A stretch of 64,000 nt of DNA from Cheiracanthium punctorium (GCA_038373885.1 JAWZYV010013561.1:45277-109276); one strand, 5' to 3'; counted from the first letter of the stretch, positions 33,012 to 44,122 are shown. A program made the numbers and translations. The notes: a model not told the origin generated them from the sequence alone.

Positions 33012-33480
33012 CCCTTTCTCAATGCTGAAAAAATTGTAGCCGTTGCCATCGCTCAACTTAACTACCAGCAAGATGGCGGACGACGGAGCAAGATGGCACA
33101 CTTTTTAGACGACAGCTGGCGCACAGCCAGCTGTCGTCAAAAAGGGTCTCTAGATCTGTGGCACGCGATGAACGTTTCGATCGTCCGCCATCTTGCTGGT
33201 AGTTAAGTCGAGCGATGGCAACGGCTACCCTTTTTTCAGCATTGGAAAATCTATCCAGCTGTTCTCGCATTCTTCCATTTTTTAGCAGATGTCAGTGCTG
33301 TTAAAAGTAATCGTGACATTTTTTTTTTACGGGAAATGATGTGCTAAAAAATAAAGGATTGTCGTGGAGCTAGTCAACCGCAACTATTTTTATAGACATC
33401 AAATCTATTCTTCGTGACTGGCAACAGTCAAAACATCAGAGCTTGGTGTTCCCAGAGCGGGAACACTGCGCGTTAAAGGG
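33012..33480 (+). mobile_element. piggyBac-type MITE, copy 4
   Basis: The left end has lost 15 bp between two ACCCTTT words relative to copy B (40057). Right end CGCGTTAAAGGG with TTAA at 33481-33484; the left TTAA has decayed to TGAA. The palindrome centre is rearranged: 'gcggacgacggagcaagatg' then 'cacactttttagacgacagc'. Confidence 0.8.
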
Positions 33481-33484
33481 TTAA

Positions 33485-34261
33485 TGACCTAAAACTGCAG
33501 TAGTATATTACAGTACAAGTGAAGAAACTGGCAGTTTTTCAGTCCCGCGTGTATCGGATTTGCGCTATGCTTGCGGAGTCCCACAAAATTTTCGTAAATG
33601 TTATTTAGGCCCAGCACCAAGAAGTTTAATAAACCCTGCTCTAGGCGGTCACTAGCAGTTTCCGAGGGGTGCCAATATTCAGAAGTCCGCCAACTTTTGA
33701 TGAGGATCCAAACTGTGGCGGGAAACTCCGGGAAGGACGTTTTCTAGCTCTAAATGACACATTCAGTGACGTGAGCTGTCCTCTCCCCCGCAAGGTTAAC
33801 TTTCTCCAAGTTCGGCGATTTTTGGAGACATACCGTCAAATTTGGCCTTTCGGTTCGGCGAAAAATACACATTATATGGGGGTATGGAGTGAGATTTGAC
33901 GATCATTAAAACATAGTTTACTTGACGGACTTATAAGATTATTCGTTTACGATATGACGCTTTACAATTTTGACGATTGTATTACCCCATTTCACAACTC
34001 CATCGTTAATTTTAGCCCAAGGCTAGAGAAGTAGATCGTGTCCTTAGCCATTGTGGACAACAATCTTTTTTTTTTTTCCAGGGAGCTACATCGGAGCTCG
34101 CTTTCAATAAACCATCGCCAAGTGTTGCAAACTTGGCGAAATGTTGTTTATTGCTTCGTACTGGTTTGTTAAACCTAGTAAAGAAATGTTTTAAATATTT
34201 TGTAAAATTATAAATTATTAAGTCAAGTAAAATAATTTTGTTATTTCGAAAGTATAACTTA
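33485..34261. other. Duplication copy A, unannotated right part
   Basis: No gene recognised. A T-run near 34065-34079. Matches 40545-41297 except for about 22 extra bases near 33620. Confidence 0.5.
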
Positions 34262-35874
34262 TCTATATAAATAAAATTAGACTTTTGTCTGTACATTTCT
34301 TGGAATTCAAAAATTTTGCGATTTCTATCCGTTTCAAGCACCCGGGATTCCGATGGGACCCTCAAAAAAAAGTTTGTCTGTCTGTCATTCTGTCCGTGAC
34401 GCGTTTTTTGTTTAAGCATCACGTAAAAATGACTGAAGCGAATGATATGAAATTGGGTGTCATGATAGGTGGTCACTCAACTTAAAACATAGGCATCGAA
34501 TTTTAAAAAAATCTTGATTAGATTTTCCGATTTTGCGAAAATCGTTTCAAACTGCGTAAATTTGTGTTCAAGCATCACGCAAAAACGACTGAAGCGAATG
34601 ATATGAAATTGGGTGTCATGATAGGTGGTCACTCAACTTAAAACATAGGCGTCCAATTTTTAAAAAATCTTGATTAGATTTTCCGATTTTGCGAAAATCG
34701 TTTCAAACTGCGTAAATTTGTGTTCAAGCATCACGCAAAAACGACTGAAGCGAATGATATGAAATTGGGTGTCATGATAGGTGGTCACTCAACTTAAAAC
34801 ATAGGCGTCCAATTTTTAAAAAATCTTGATTGGATTTTGAGATTTTGCGAAAATCCTTTCAAACTGCGTAAGTTTGTGTTCAAGCATCACGTAAAAACGA
34901 CTAAAGCGAATGATATGAAATTGGGTGTCATGATAGGTGGTCACTCAACTTAAAACATAGGCGTCCCATTTTTAAAAAATACTCATTGGATTTTGAGATT
35001 TTGTGAAAATCGTTTCAAACTGCGTAAATTTGTGCTCAAGCATCACGCAAAAACGACTGAAGCGAATGATATGAAATTGGGTGTCATGATAGGTGGTCAC
35101 TCAACTTAAACTATAAGCATCTAATTAAAAAAAATCGATCAGATTTCGAGATTTTGTGAAAATCGTTTAAAACTGAGTGAATCTTTGTTCCCGCATTACG
35201 TAATAACGACTAAAGCGAATAATATGAAATTTGGTCACGCGATAGATGGTTGCTCAACATAAACTATAGGAGTCCAATTTTTCAAACATTTTTATTAGAT
35301 TTTGAGATTTTGTGAAAATTCTCTCAAAATGCGTTTATATTTCTTCAAACATCACGTAATAACGACTAATACGAATGATACGAAATTTAGTGATATGATA
35401 GGTAGTTGCTAATCTTAATTTATAGGCGTTGAAATTTTAAAATATTTTGATTACATTTTGAGATTTTGCGAAAATCGTTTTAAAATGCTGAAAATTTGTT
35501 CCAGCATCACGAAATAAAAACTGCAGGGAATGAAACGAATTTGGGTGACAGGATAGGTTGTCACTCAACTTAAATTCTAGGCTTCCATTTTTTCAAAAAT
35601 GTTGATTAAATTTTTAGATTTTGCGAAAATTATTTCAATATGCGTAAATATTCGTTCGCGCATCACATAATTACGACTAAAGCGAATGAAATGATATTAC
35701 TTAGTTACACTCTAGCCTGTAATATTTTAACAATGCATAACAATTATAACTTCGCTTTCTTTATTTTGGTAACATACTACATCCATTCTGTGTACTCATA
35801 CAATGCTGACGAAAGATCTTGCTTTTTTGGAAATTTGCATTCACTAACCCGTCGAGGACGGGTACTTCAGCTAG
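34262..35874 (+). mobile_element. Non-autonomous Helitron D carrying a 156-bp satellite
   Basis: Starts TCTATATAAATAAAATTAG between host A and T. Ends with hairpin CCCGTC-gag-GACGGG, then TACTTCAG and CTAG (35871-35874). TC start, hairpin about 8 nt before CTAG, and no target duplication are canonical. Inside, from about 34414 to 35690, nine head-to-tail copies of a unit of 154-156 bp recur ('aatgatatgaaattgggtgt' at 34441, 34597, 34753, 34909, 35065, then drifting). The first five are nearly identical and the later ones progressively degraded. Confidence 0.75.
34414..35690 (+). repeat. Tandem array, period 154-156 bp, nine units
   Basis: The period is exactly 156 bp for the first five units, and 154-156 after. 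Each unit holds a 'caagcatcacg' word, 'gactgaagcgaatgatatga', 'gataggtggtcactcaactt' and 'gattttgcgaaaatcgtttc'. Higher identity at the 5' side of the Helitron suggests recent local amplification there. Confidence 0.9.
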
Positions 35875-36228
35875 TTAAAGATATTAAATATAATCTTTGC
35901 ATTTGTACTATAATAAATACACATATTGTAAACGAATAATCTTATGATAAGTATGCGTAGTACTTCAAGGGAATTAATAAAGTTTTTTGACGTTATGAAA
36001 TAATAACAAGAAAGGTAAATCACGTAAAACGCTTCGATTTTAAAACACTTTCCAACACAACTGTATTTTCGCGCCAAAATTGGCTATGTATTATCCTTAA
36101 ATATGGCGAGATTTCGGAGCTAATCATTTTAAAAAATGCTGTATCATCACTAACGTAATTTGTGAGATTCTGTGAAAGAACTTTAAAAGTTATTTTCATC
36201 GCTTAACTGAAGAGTAAACTCTTATAAA

Positions 36229-36271
<43 letters not shown>
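35875..36271. repeat. Repeat ending in an AT microsatellite
   Basis: Begins TTAAAGATATTAAATATAAT directly after Helitron D and ends in (AT)n at about 36228-36270. The same sequence abuts a Helitron C end at 58804 and ends in (AT)n at 59157-59195. Confidence 0.65.
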
Positions 36272-36274
<3 letters not shown>

Positions 36275-36752
36275 GACGTCAGATATTTCAAGTAAGCTTC
36301 AGAGTTAAGGCAGGTAATATGGTTTATTGAACATTACAATTAAGTTACAATTTAGAATGAGAAGAGGGGAGGGGAGACGGGTACAAGAATCAGTGTGGAC
36401 TCATTTAGCAGTTCCAGTGGCAGAAGTCCCCCGATTTTCGATGTGCGGGAGTATTTACGCTTACCACACCACGTGGTCTGCGAAGACACAACTCCTCCTC
36501 TCTCTTATCTCTGATCGAACCACACACATTTACCAACATGACCCGCATCCGGGCCTACAAGGGCGTGAGGACACGTGTACATCTAAAGAACTCAGAATCG
36601 ACGGCCTGTTGTCTGGCAAATAACAAAATAAATAGAACATAGCTCCAGAGCGCGCGTGGCATGTATGACAGGAAAGTAAAACTTACAGTGAAAGTACCCG
36701 CTTGAACAATACCCAAACTAGTAAAACCCAAATTACCTTTTTATACATTACA
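36272..36752 (-). repeat. Candidate solo LTR in an AT microsatellite
   Basis: A 481-bp segment that splits an (AT)n run. On the minus strand it begins TGTAATGTATAAAAAGG and ends CTGACGTCACA (TG...CA). It has a TATA-like box at its start, a GA-rich centre and an AATAAA polyadenylation signal about 70 bp before the end. The composition differs sharply from the surroundings. The duplication cannot be resolved in the AT run. No internal retroviral-like coding sequence adjoins it. The TATA box is closer to the end than in most LTRs, so the call is tentative. Confidence 0.45.
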
Positions 36753-36779
36753 TATATATATATATATAGATAGATAGAT

Positions 36780-37225
36780 AGCATTGTGCTGTAAATAGAT
36801 TAATGTCTCTCAACTGCCATTGATCGCAATATATTTGAATTCTTTTGAGTGTTCCTGTAGAAGAACTATTTATAATAGAGACACTATTTTCGAGGGAGTT
36901 TTGTTTCATTTCAAATAGCCGAATATTTCTAAAATAAGCTTTAAAGAATGGCTGCCCATAGAGCATATTGTATTGGAAATTTTTCGAGTGCTTCTGTAGA
37001 TCAAGAACTATAAATGCTGCATACATCATTTTTAATAGGATGCATGATACAGTGCATAGATATAACATATGTAAATTTCGTAGTAATCGATGCATATTCA
37101 CGGGAGTTGGAGCACGGACGGACGGATGGATAGACGCAGACAAAACAAAATAATGACACTTTGCAACATTCTTGAAAAGTTTTAAAAAGACCGTACGAAT
37201 AGCTGGTACTTCAGCTAGTTATAAA
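36780..37225. repeat. DINE-like repeat joined to a Helitron 3' end
   Basis: DINE-like body to GGACGGACGGATGGATAGAC at about 37115, then 'ctggtacttcagctagttat' at 37203-37222, the TACTTCAGCTAG 3' terminus of the Helitron D/C family. Confidence 0.5.
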
Positions 37226-37434
37226 TCTTAAAATAAGCAAAGTAGCACTTCTCAATATTTTAAAAAGAATTCGAAAGTATATAGCAAAAAGCTTCTCAAT
37301 ACATTGAAGATTTGCCTGTCTAGAAAAATTAAAGTGATGTGGCGTGCTTAAAATATTCATCACACAGAGTCTCGGGAAATCCCCAAACGTTGTCTATCGT
37401 TCAGTGTACATTTAATAAGCAGTTGCCGTTTTAA

Positions 37435-37893
37435 CCCTTTGAGGCGCAACCCTTTCCCAATGCTGAAAAAAGGGCAGCCGTTGCCATCGCTCGACTTAAC
37501 TACCAGCAAGATGGCGGACGATCGAAACGTTCATCGCGTGCCACAGATCTAGAGACCCGGCACAGCCATCTGTGGCACGCTATGAACGTTTCGATCGTCC
37601 GCCATCTTGCTGGTAGTTAAGTCGAGCGATGGCAACGGCTGCCCTTTTTTCAGCATTGGGCAATCTATCCAGCTGTTGTCGAATTCTTCCCCTTTTCAGC
37701 AGATGTCAGTGATGTTAAAAAGAATCGTGACCATTCTTTTACGGGAAAGGACGTGTTAAAAAGTAAAGGATTCTCGTGGAGCTATATCACCCGCAACTAT
37801 TTCTATAGAAATCAAATCTATTCTTTGTGACTGGCAACAGTCAGAACGTCAGAGTTTGGTGTTCCCAGAGCGGGAACACTGCGCGTTAAAGGG
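37435..37893 (+). mobile_element. piggyBac-type MITE, copy 5
   Basis: TTAA at 37431-37434 and 37894-37897. Ends CCCTTTGAGGCGCA and, reversed, CCCTTTAACGCGCA. The palindrome centre is shortened to 'gacccggcacagccatctgtgg'-like sequence (about 37553-37570). The left flank differs from copy 3 while the right flank is the duplicated segment. Confidence 0.85.
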
Positions 37894-38417
37894 TTAACAC
37901 AACACAACTCCCTAAATCGGTTAATTAGAGCGCGAAAAACGAATTTTCAAAATTCCCATTGAAATCGTCAAAATAATATTATTACATTAGGTAATTTTGA
38001 TTTCCTCTAAATAGCGAAAATATTGCCAAGCTGGGTTCATTTTTCGAAACATGTTTTTCGCGCCCTATTTGGCAATTTATCGCAGAAGTCGCCAACATTG
38101 TCAACTTTTGGTGAAACTTTTGAGGGAGGCATGCGATCGTTATCATTATCGTAAATCATTAACTAATTATATAGTAGCATACTATTGTGCTTTGAACGGA
38201 TACTTGTCTTTGAGCGTAATGCATTGGAATTATTTTGAGTATTCTTGTAGAAGAACTGTTAATGGAATGATACACACACTACTTTTGACGGAGAGCTTTA
38301 TCTTGTAATCCTTAATAACATATACAAGTTTTCTTCATTTTCAAATACCCGAATATTTCTAAAATACGTTTTCAAGAATGATTGCCGATAGAGAGTAATG
38401 TAATGGAAATCTTTTGA

Positions 38418-38645
38418 TTGTGTATGGTTACGGCAACGCTACACTAGGGCGATCTGACAAGGGGGTGTGCCTTCGTAGGGGACTTTCTAAGGGGTTCTAA
38501 CGCGTATTCACTTTATATCTGGAGAAAGCCTACCAAAACTCCAGACCGTTAGATCGACAGCCGCGCGATGGGACCCGAACCCGGGACCGTCACACTTCGG
38601 CCATCTACCATTTTCAGTGGCATAACCACTGTGCCATGGTGAGGC
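38418..38645 (-). repeat. SINE-1, full-length, with 13-bp target duplication
   Basis: The best SINE-1 copy. On the minus strand: A box TGGCACAGTGG within 38619-38636, B box GGTTCGGGTCC (complement of 38571-38581), then 'cgcgcggctgtcgatctaac', 'ctccagatataaagtgaata' and a tail ending at 38418. GGAAATCTTTTGA is duplicated at 38405-38417 and 38646-38658. Copy A of the duplication shows the single empty site at about 30873-30886. The pol III boxes are well spaced (about 45 bp). Confidence 0.9.
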
Positions 38646-39250
38646 GGAAATCTTTTGAATCTTCCTGTAGAAGAACTATAAGTGGTACATACACCATCTT
38701 CAATAGAGCACATGGTTACAGTAGTACATAGGAATAAAATATAGAAATTTCGTAGAAATCTATGCATATCTAGGGGAGTTAGAGCACGGACGGGAAAGAC
38801 GGACGGACGGACACGCAGCCAAACCGAAATCATGAACACTTTTCAACCCTGTTAGAAAAAGTTTAGAACAGTCCGAGTCCAGGATGATCTCAGCGTCCCA
38901 GTCAAGCAAAGCTCTACGAGACCACGAAAGTACAAGATCCAGAGTCGGTATAAACGGCACAGGGTGCCGCTATATCGGTCTCTGACTTTACTCAATCACG
39001 ATCAAGAGGGATCGCCAGAACCACCCCTTACAACCCGAACCGGCCAAGTAGCGCTTGTCCCCCCGACACGCCACTACTCGGCACTAACATTACGTTCGTA
39101 TTGAGCATATAAGCGCTGCATTGTTGCGGAATGAGGTTGGTGCTGTATTGTTGTGACACTACGTGAACGCTATATTGTTGTGACACTACGTAAACGCTAT
39201 ATTGTTGAGAAGCAAACTACATGAACGACCCTTGGACCAGCAAAAGCTTA

Positions 39251-39324
39251 ACGGTCTAGGCCGTGGATAAGGCGTTGGACTCGTAACCGGAAGGTTGCGG
39301 GTTCGATTCCGGCGTATCGCTAAA
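39251..39324 (+). repeat. tRNA-like SINE head (Thr-CGT-like), copy B
   Basis: Paralog of 32207-32280 with the same B box GGTTCGATTCC at 39299-39309. Not a functional tRNA by stem pairing. Confidence 0.6.
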
Positions 39325-39688
39325 GACTTCGATGCATGTTAAGTCCGTGGTTACAAAAGTCCTATAAGCCACAGTTTCTTGAACTGTGGGTCGCTGGACC
39401 TGCAGCAAGGGTCGCTAAGAATTTTAGCAAATTTGATAGAATTAAAAATAATTATACGACAATTTCGTCTTATGAATGACAACATTTTTGTCTTTAACCA
39501 CCATAAAATCAAAGTGTCAATGAAATCTAAAAAAATATTGGAGAAGTTCGTCTGGCGGTATCGGCTGTTTTACCAAGATTTGATAATATAATTAGAAATG
39601 AATAAAAACACCCTTCATACTGATACTGAATCGTCGCATTTGCGCTTTTAGAAGTAAGTGAGTTTTCTCAGTAGAGAACTTCCAAGTG

Positions 39689-39924
39689 CACTGCAAAAAA
39701 AAAGTCTCTAAAATTTACAGAAAAGAAACTGCCAGCCAGGACGCCAGTTTATTTCCTTCTTTTTTAAAGTCTTTCGCAAATTTTACAGATTCTCAGTTTA
39801 TTTTACTAAAATCTTCCGTATACGGGAAAAAACACGGAAGATTTTTTTAAAATATACGGAAATAAACTACCGTCCTGGCTGACAGTTTTTTTCTGACAGT
39901 TTAACAGACTTTTTTTTTGCAGTG
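39689..39924. mobile_element. CACTGCAAAA foldback MITE, copy B
   Basis: Paralog of 32644-32879 by duplication; same ends and arms. Confidence 0.75.
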
Positions 39925-40056
39925 TGGCTGCACTTAATGGATAGACCAGAATTAATGTTTGAATTGACCCAGATAGTTGAATTTCATTTTTATATTTGTA
40001 TTAAATTTTGTTATTTAAAATTTTCAGATTGCTATATGTCTTGAAATTAAAGTGAA

Positions 40057-40540
40057 CCCTTTGAGGCGCAACCCTTTCTCAATGCTGAAAAAATTGTAGC
40101 CGTTGCCATCGCTCAACTTAACTACCAGCAAGATGGCGGACGACGGAGCAAGATGGCACACTTTTTAGACGACAGCTGGCGCACAGCCAGCTGTCGTCAA
40201 AAAGGGTCTCTAGATCTGTGGCACGCGATGAACGTTTCGATCGTCCGCCATCTTGCTGGTAGTTAAGTCGAGCGATGGCAACGGCTGCCCTTTTTTCAGC
40301 ATTGGACAATCTATCCAGCTGTTCTCGCATTCTTCCATTTTTTAGCAGATGTCAGTGCTGTTAAAAGTAATCGTGACATTTTTTTTTTACGGGAAATGAT
40401 GTGCTAAAAAGTAAAGGATTGTCGTGGAGCTAGTCAACCGCAACTATTTTTATAGACATCAAATCTATTCTTCGTGACTGGCAACAGTCAAAACATCAGA
40501 GCTTGGTGTTCCCAGAGCGGGAACACTGCGCGTTAAAGGG
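40057..40540 (+). mobile_element. piggyBac-type MITE, copy 6
   Basis: Left end CCCTTTGAGGCGCA intact (flank TGAA), right TTAA at 40541-40544. Same palindrome rearrangement as copy 4, so that change predates the duplication. Confidence 0.82.
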
Positions 40541-41297
40541 TTAATGACCTAAAACTGCAGTAGTATATTACAGTACAAGTGAAGAAACTGGCAGTTTTTC
40601 AGTCCCGCGTGTATCGGATTTGCGCTATGCTTGCGGAGTCCCACAAAATTTTCGTAAATGTTATTTAGGCCCAGCACCAAGGCGGTCACTAGCAGTTTCC
40701 GAGGGGTGCCAATATTCAGAAGTCCGCCAACTCTTGATGAGGATCCAAACTGTGGCGGGAAACTCCGGGAAGGATGTTTTCTAGCTCTAAATGACACATT
40801 CAGTGACGTGAGCTGTCCTCTCCCCCGCAAGGTTAACTTTCTCCAAGTTCGGCGATTTTTGGAGACATACCGTCAAATTTGGCCTTTCTGTTCGGCGAAA
40901 AATACACATTATATGGGGGTATGGAGTGAGATTTGACGATCATTAAAACATAGTTTAGTTGACGGACTTATCATAAGATTATTCGTTTACGATATGACGC
41001 TTTACAATTTTGACGATTGTATTACCCCATTTCACAACTCCATCGTTAATTTTAGCCCAAGGCCAGAGAAGTAGATCGTGTCCTTAGCCATTGTGGACAA
41101 CAATCTTTTTTTTTTTTTTTCCAGGGAGCTACATCGGAGCTCGCTTTCAATAAACCATCGCCAAGTGTTGCAAACTTGGCGAAATGTTGTTTATTGCTTC
41201 GTACTGGTTTGTTAAACCTAGTAAAGAAATGTTTTAAATATTTTGTAAAATTATAAAGTCAAGTAAAATAATTTTGTTATTTCGAAAGTATAACTTA

Positions 41298-42172
41298 CTA
41301 GCTGAAGTACCCGTTCTTCGCACGGGAAGGAATGGACTTTTTGATATTACGATTTGTGGTGATTACTATTTATTCTAATAAATAGATATAGCAAAATGGA
41401 TATCGCATTATATTGTGTTCAATAACCATGCATACCGAATTTCAAGGCAATCGTTTGTACGGTGCAGAAGACCATGCGGCGTAGCGCAATCTAGTGGCGA
41501 GTTCTAGCAAAACGGATACGGCGAAAATATTCTTCGCATTCAGATATCGATGAATACGAAATTTCAGGACGATCGGCTGGACAGCCCTGAAGTTCATGTG
41601 TTGACGCGACATCTAACGCGAAACTCTTCCCCGTGTTCAAATATCTATGTATACCTATTTTCATACCGATCAGTTGCACAGTCAAGAAGTGATACACTGC
41701 AGCGCGATCTAGTGGTTAATTAAAGTAATGATTTGCTACAGTGCCGTCAAGTGGCGAGTTATAGCAAAATGGATGACGCCAAAATATTCTCATTGTTCAA
41801 ATAGCTATGTATACTGATTTTCATAGCGACCACTTGAATGGTCAAGAATTTGGCCTGCTGCAGCGTCATCTAGTGGCGAGTTAAAATAATAATGCATTGC
41901 AGTGCCATCTAGTGGTGAGTAACATCAAAAGGAACACAGTTAGAATATATTCTTCGTGCTGAAATGTGTAAGTATAAGAAATTTTATGCCGATCAGTCGA
42001 ACGGTATAGAAGTTGATGCATTGCAGCGCCATTTAGCGGCAAGTTACAGCAAAATGGATACTGAAAAATATTCTCCGTGTTCTAATATTCGCGTGTACCA
42101 AATTTCATCGAAATCGGTTGGACGATATTCGCATAGTAAACGGCTAAACGGAATAGAATCATAGATATAGGA
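41298..42172 (-). mobile_element. Helitron C, 3' portion, with CTCF-like repeat array
   Basis: Plus-strand start CTAGCTGAAGTACCCG: on the minus strand a 3' end with hairpin CCCGTGC-gaag-AACGGG-like, TACTTCAG, CTAG. The minus-strand 5' side is TTCCTATATCTATGATTC at 42172. Inside, a degenerate unit of roughly 130 bp ('gcgccatctagtggcgagtt') recurs about six times. It inserted at the same host position (after 'gtataactta') as Helitron D in duplication copy A, in the opposite orientation. Confidence 0.65.
41902..41915 (-). promoter_or_regulatory. Exact match to CTCF core consensus
   Basis: The minus strand reads CCACTAGATGGCAC, matching CCASYAGRKGGCRC at every position. Near matches with one or two changes lie at about 41483-41500, 41701-41715, 41743-41760 and 41866-41882. 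Binding is unproven. Confidence 0.5.
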
Positions 42173-43900
42173 ATATTGAACTAGATTGCGCACAAGGGGA
42201 GGAAACTTGTTGCCAGTGCACTTCCGGAGCAGACGACACGATAGTGGCAGAAAGACGAAAACGTCGCTGCTTACGACTGCTATGCAACAGCATTAATTTA
42301 CATTTAAATACAGAATTGATGATTCGTTCAAGCATTGAGAATACGCATTCAGAACCAAATTCAACGAAAACACATTTTGTTATGATATTTTGCTAGCTAT
42401 TTTTAGTTTATTTTTGCTGTTAGATGGTCTAAAAATGTAACACATTAAAATAATCGATTAAATATTTATTTTTGCACACAAGGAAAACAAAAACTTTTTC
42501 TGAACAAAGATGTGAACTGAAATAAAGTATCAATTGTGTATTGGAAGTACTACTGTAAAAGACCGAGGTGTCATAGATCTCGTAAGAGAAAACTACGTTC
42601 ATATCAAGGGGGGGGGGGGATTGTGCTTCGTGTTACATTTTAAGAAAATCATAATATTGTGGCATAGTTTGGTGATTGAGTTTGGATCTTTTTTTCCCTC
42701 GTAAATGTATTTCTAACGTTCTTGAGATTCAAATACGCCTTCTTCTACTTTTTTTTTTTTAAGCAAAAAGGCTATACTTAGGAAATTTTATCCCTTTTGA
42801 AGTGGGAGTCCAAAACGTGTTTTTTACACGTCCTTTATATCTTAAAAAGAAACCGATTTCCAAAAAGTTATAATGTTATATTCTAATATGTTATAATGTA
42901 ATAATGTTATAATGTAAATTTCGTGGTTTAGGTGGAGGTCTTGGTTTTTGTTCCTAAAAGTAAATAAAAAAAAAACTTTCTCTGTAAAAGAATATTTTAA
43001 TGTATATAACAGAGTTGCATTAATTTAAATCAATTGATTTTTAAAAATATTACTGATTGAAATCACTTTATTTTAAATATCAAGTTAATCTACTTCTATG
43101 AAATAAAATTGTTTATGTATCTTTTGTTTTTTTAAAATGAATATTTAAAGAAACAGGATACAGAATTTAAAAAAAAAAATATTTCATTGAATTTGTGTAA
43201 GCAGGGGTTGGCCTAGTCACTACTTTTCTAAAATACCTACATTTAGAAACAGTTTACTAAAATTTGTTAATGGTTTAGCAGTTGTTTAATGTTTCTTTAA
43301 ATTTAAGATGGCATTCATTATTTACTTAACCATGAAAATATGTAACAGTATGTACACAGTAAAATGCATAACTAGTATAAGATTTGAAATGGATGTTTTT
43401 TCTTTATAAAATGAAATATATTCTGAAAGAATCATGTTCACAAAGAAAGAACATAATAAAATGTAGTACATAGTAACACGTTTTTTATTAATTCTACTAG
43501 TTTACTTGTTAGATAAAGAGTCTTTATCTAACAATTATCTAATGTTAGATTCGAAGATTGTCAAATAAATATAAAATGTCTGATTATAAACCTAGTTCAA
43601 CTCCAATCAAGCCTGAAGAAGTAATTAAAATACAAACATATCATTAAAACAATTCTGCCAAATCTGTCAATACATAATTATAATTGAATTTAACACATGA
43701 ATGTCAATTTAACAAAATTTAATAATTGGATTTTTTAAATTTAAATATTAATTATAGCTATATATCAAAATAGATGTACTATGAGTCTTATTTTGTGTAT
43801 GTGGAAACAAAATATGGAAAGGAAGAAAAAAATTCAAAGGCAATTAAAAAAAAATAACGATTATCTTTATTTTCGTTTTTACAACAATATGCATTCTGAA
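42173..43900. other. AT-rich stretch without gene
   Basis: G-run at 42608-42619 and 'ttataatgttata' mini-repeats at 42866-42915. A 12-bp perfect hairpin (TGTTAGATAAAG / CTTTATCTAACA) lies at about 43507-43533. No coding features. Confidence 0.45.
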
Positions 43901-43908
43901 ATTAAGTA

Positions 43909-44122
43909 CACCCTCCAAAAAAAGTATTCGTGCAAGAGAGAAATTTCCTATATTTTAGATTTGCGAATAAAATTGAGTTTTTGAAAAACGCACAACTTGA
44001 CAGAATTACGGAAATTCATATTTATACATAGGCTAATTCATATTCTATGATAAATAATTTTTAATATACAAAACCAACGTAGGAAATTTAATCTCTTGCT
44101 CGAATACTTTTTTTGGAGGGTG
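43909..44122. mobile_element. Tc1/mariner-type MITE, 214 bp
   Basis: Terminal repeats of about 43 bp with few mismatches, both starting CACCCTCCAAAAAAAGTATT, flanked by TA at 43907-43908 and 44123-44124. No coding capacity; the 67-codon frame overlapping it is chance. Confidence 0.88.

Larger units (their letters stand above)
27513..34261 (+). repeat. Segmental duplication, copy A
   Basis: Nearly identical by eye to 37894-41297 once insertions are removed. Insertions unique to this copy are a Tc1 element (27852-29393), Helitron B (29405-30710) and a foldback MITE (30897-31621). The left limit lies in or at the piggyBac MITE. The right limit is the base before Helitron D at 34262. It contains DINE-like repeat, a tRNA-like SINE head, a CACTGCAAAA MITE and a piggyBac MITE. 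Confidence 0.88.
37894..41297 (+). repeat. Segmental duplication, copy B
   Basis: Paralog of 27513-34261. It lacks the Tc1, Helitron B and foldback insertions and has its own SINE-1 insertion (38418-38645). Offset to copy A is about 7,045-7,060 bp across the right half. Few substitutions are visible by eye, so the duplication is recent. Confidence 0.88.

Noticed and set aside
34414..35690. Regular tandem repeats resembling a CRISPR array
   Set aside because: The whole 156-bp unit is repeated, with no unique spacers, in an evident eukaryotic Helitron; no cas genes exist.
36327..36623. 98-codon plus-strand frame
   Set aside because: It lies within the candidate solo LTR; no domain.
31715..39000. 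Identical 66-codon frames at 31715 and 38760
   Set aside because: Identity reflects the segmental duplication and is not evidence of a conserved gene.
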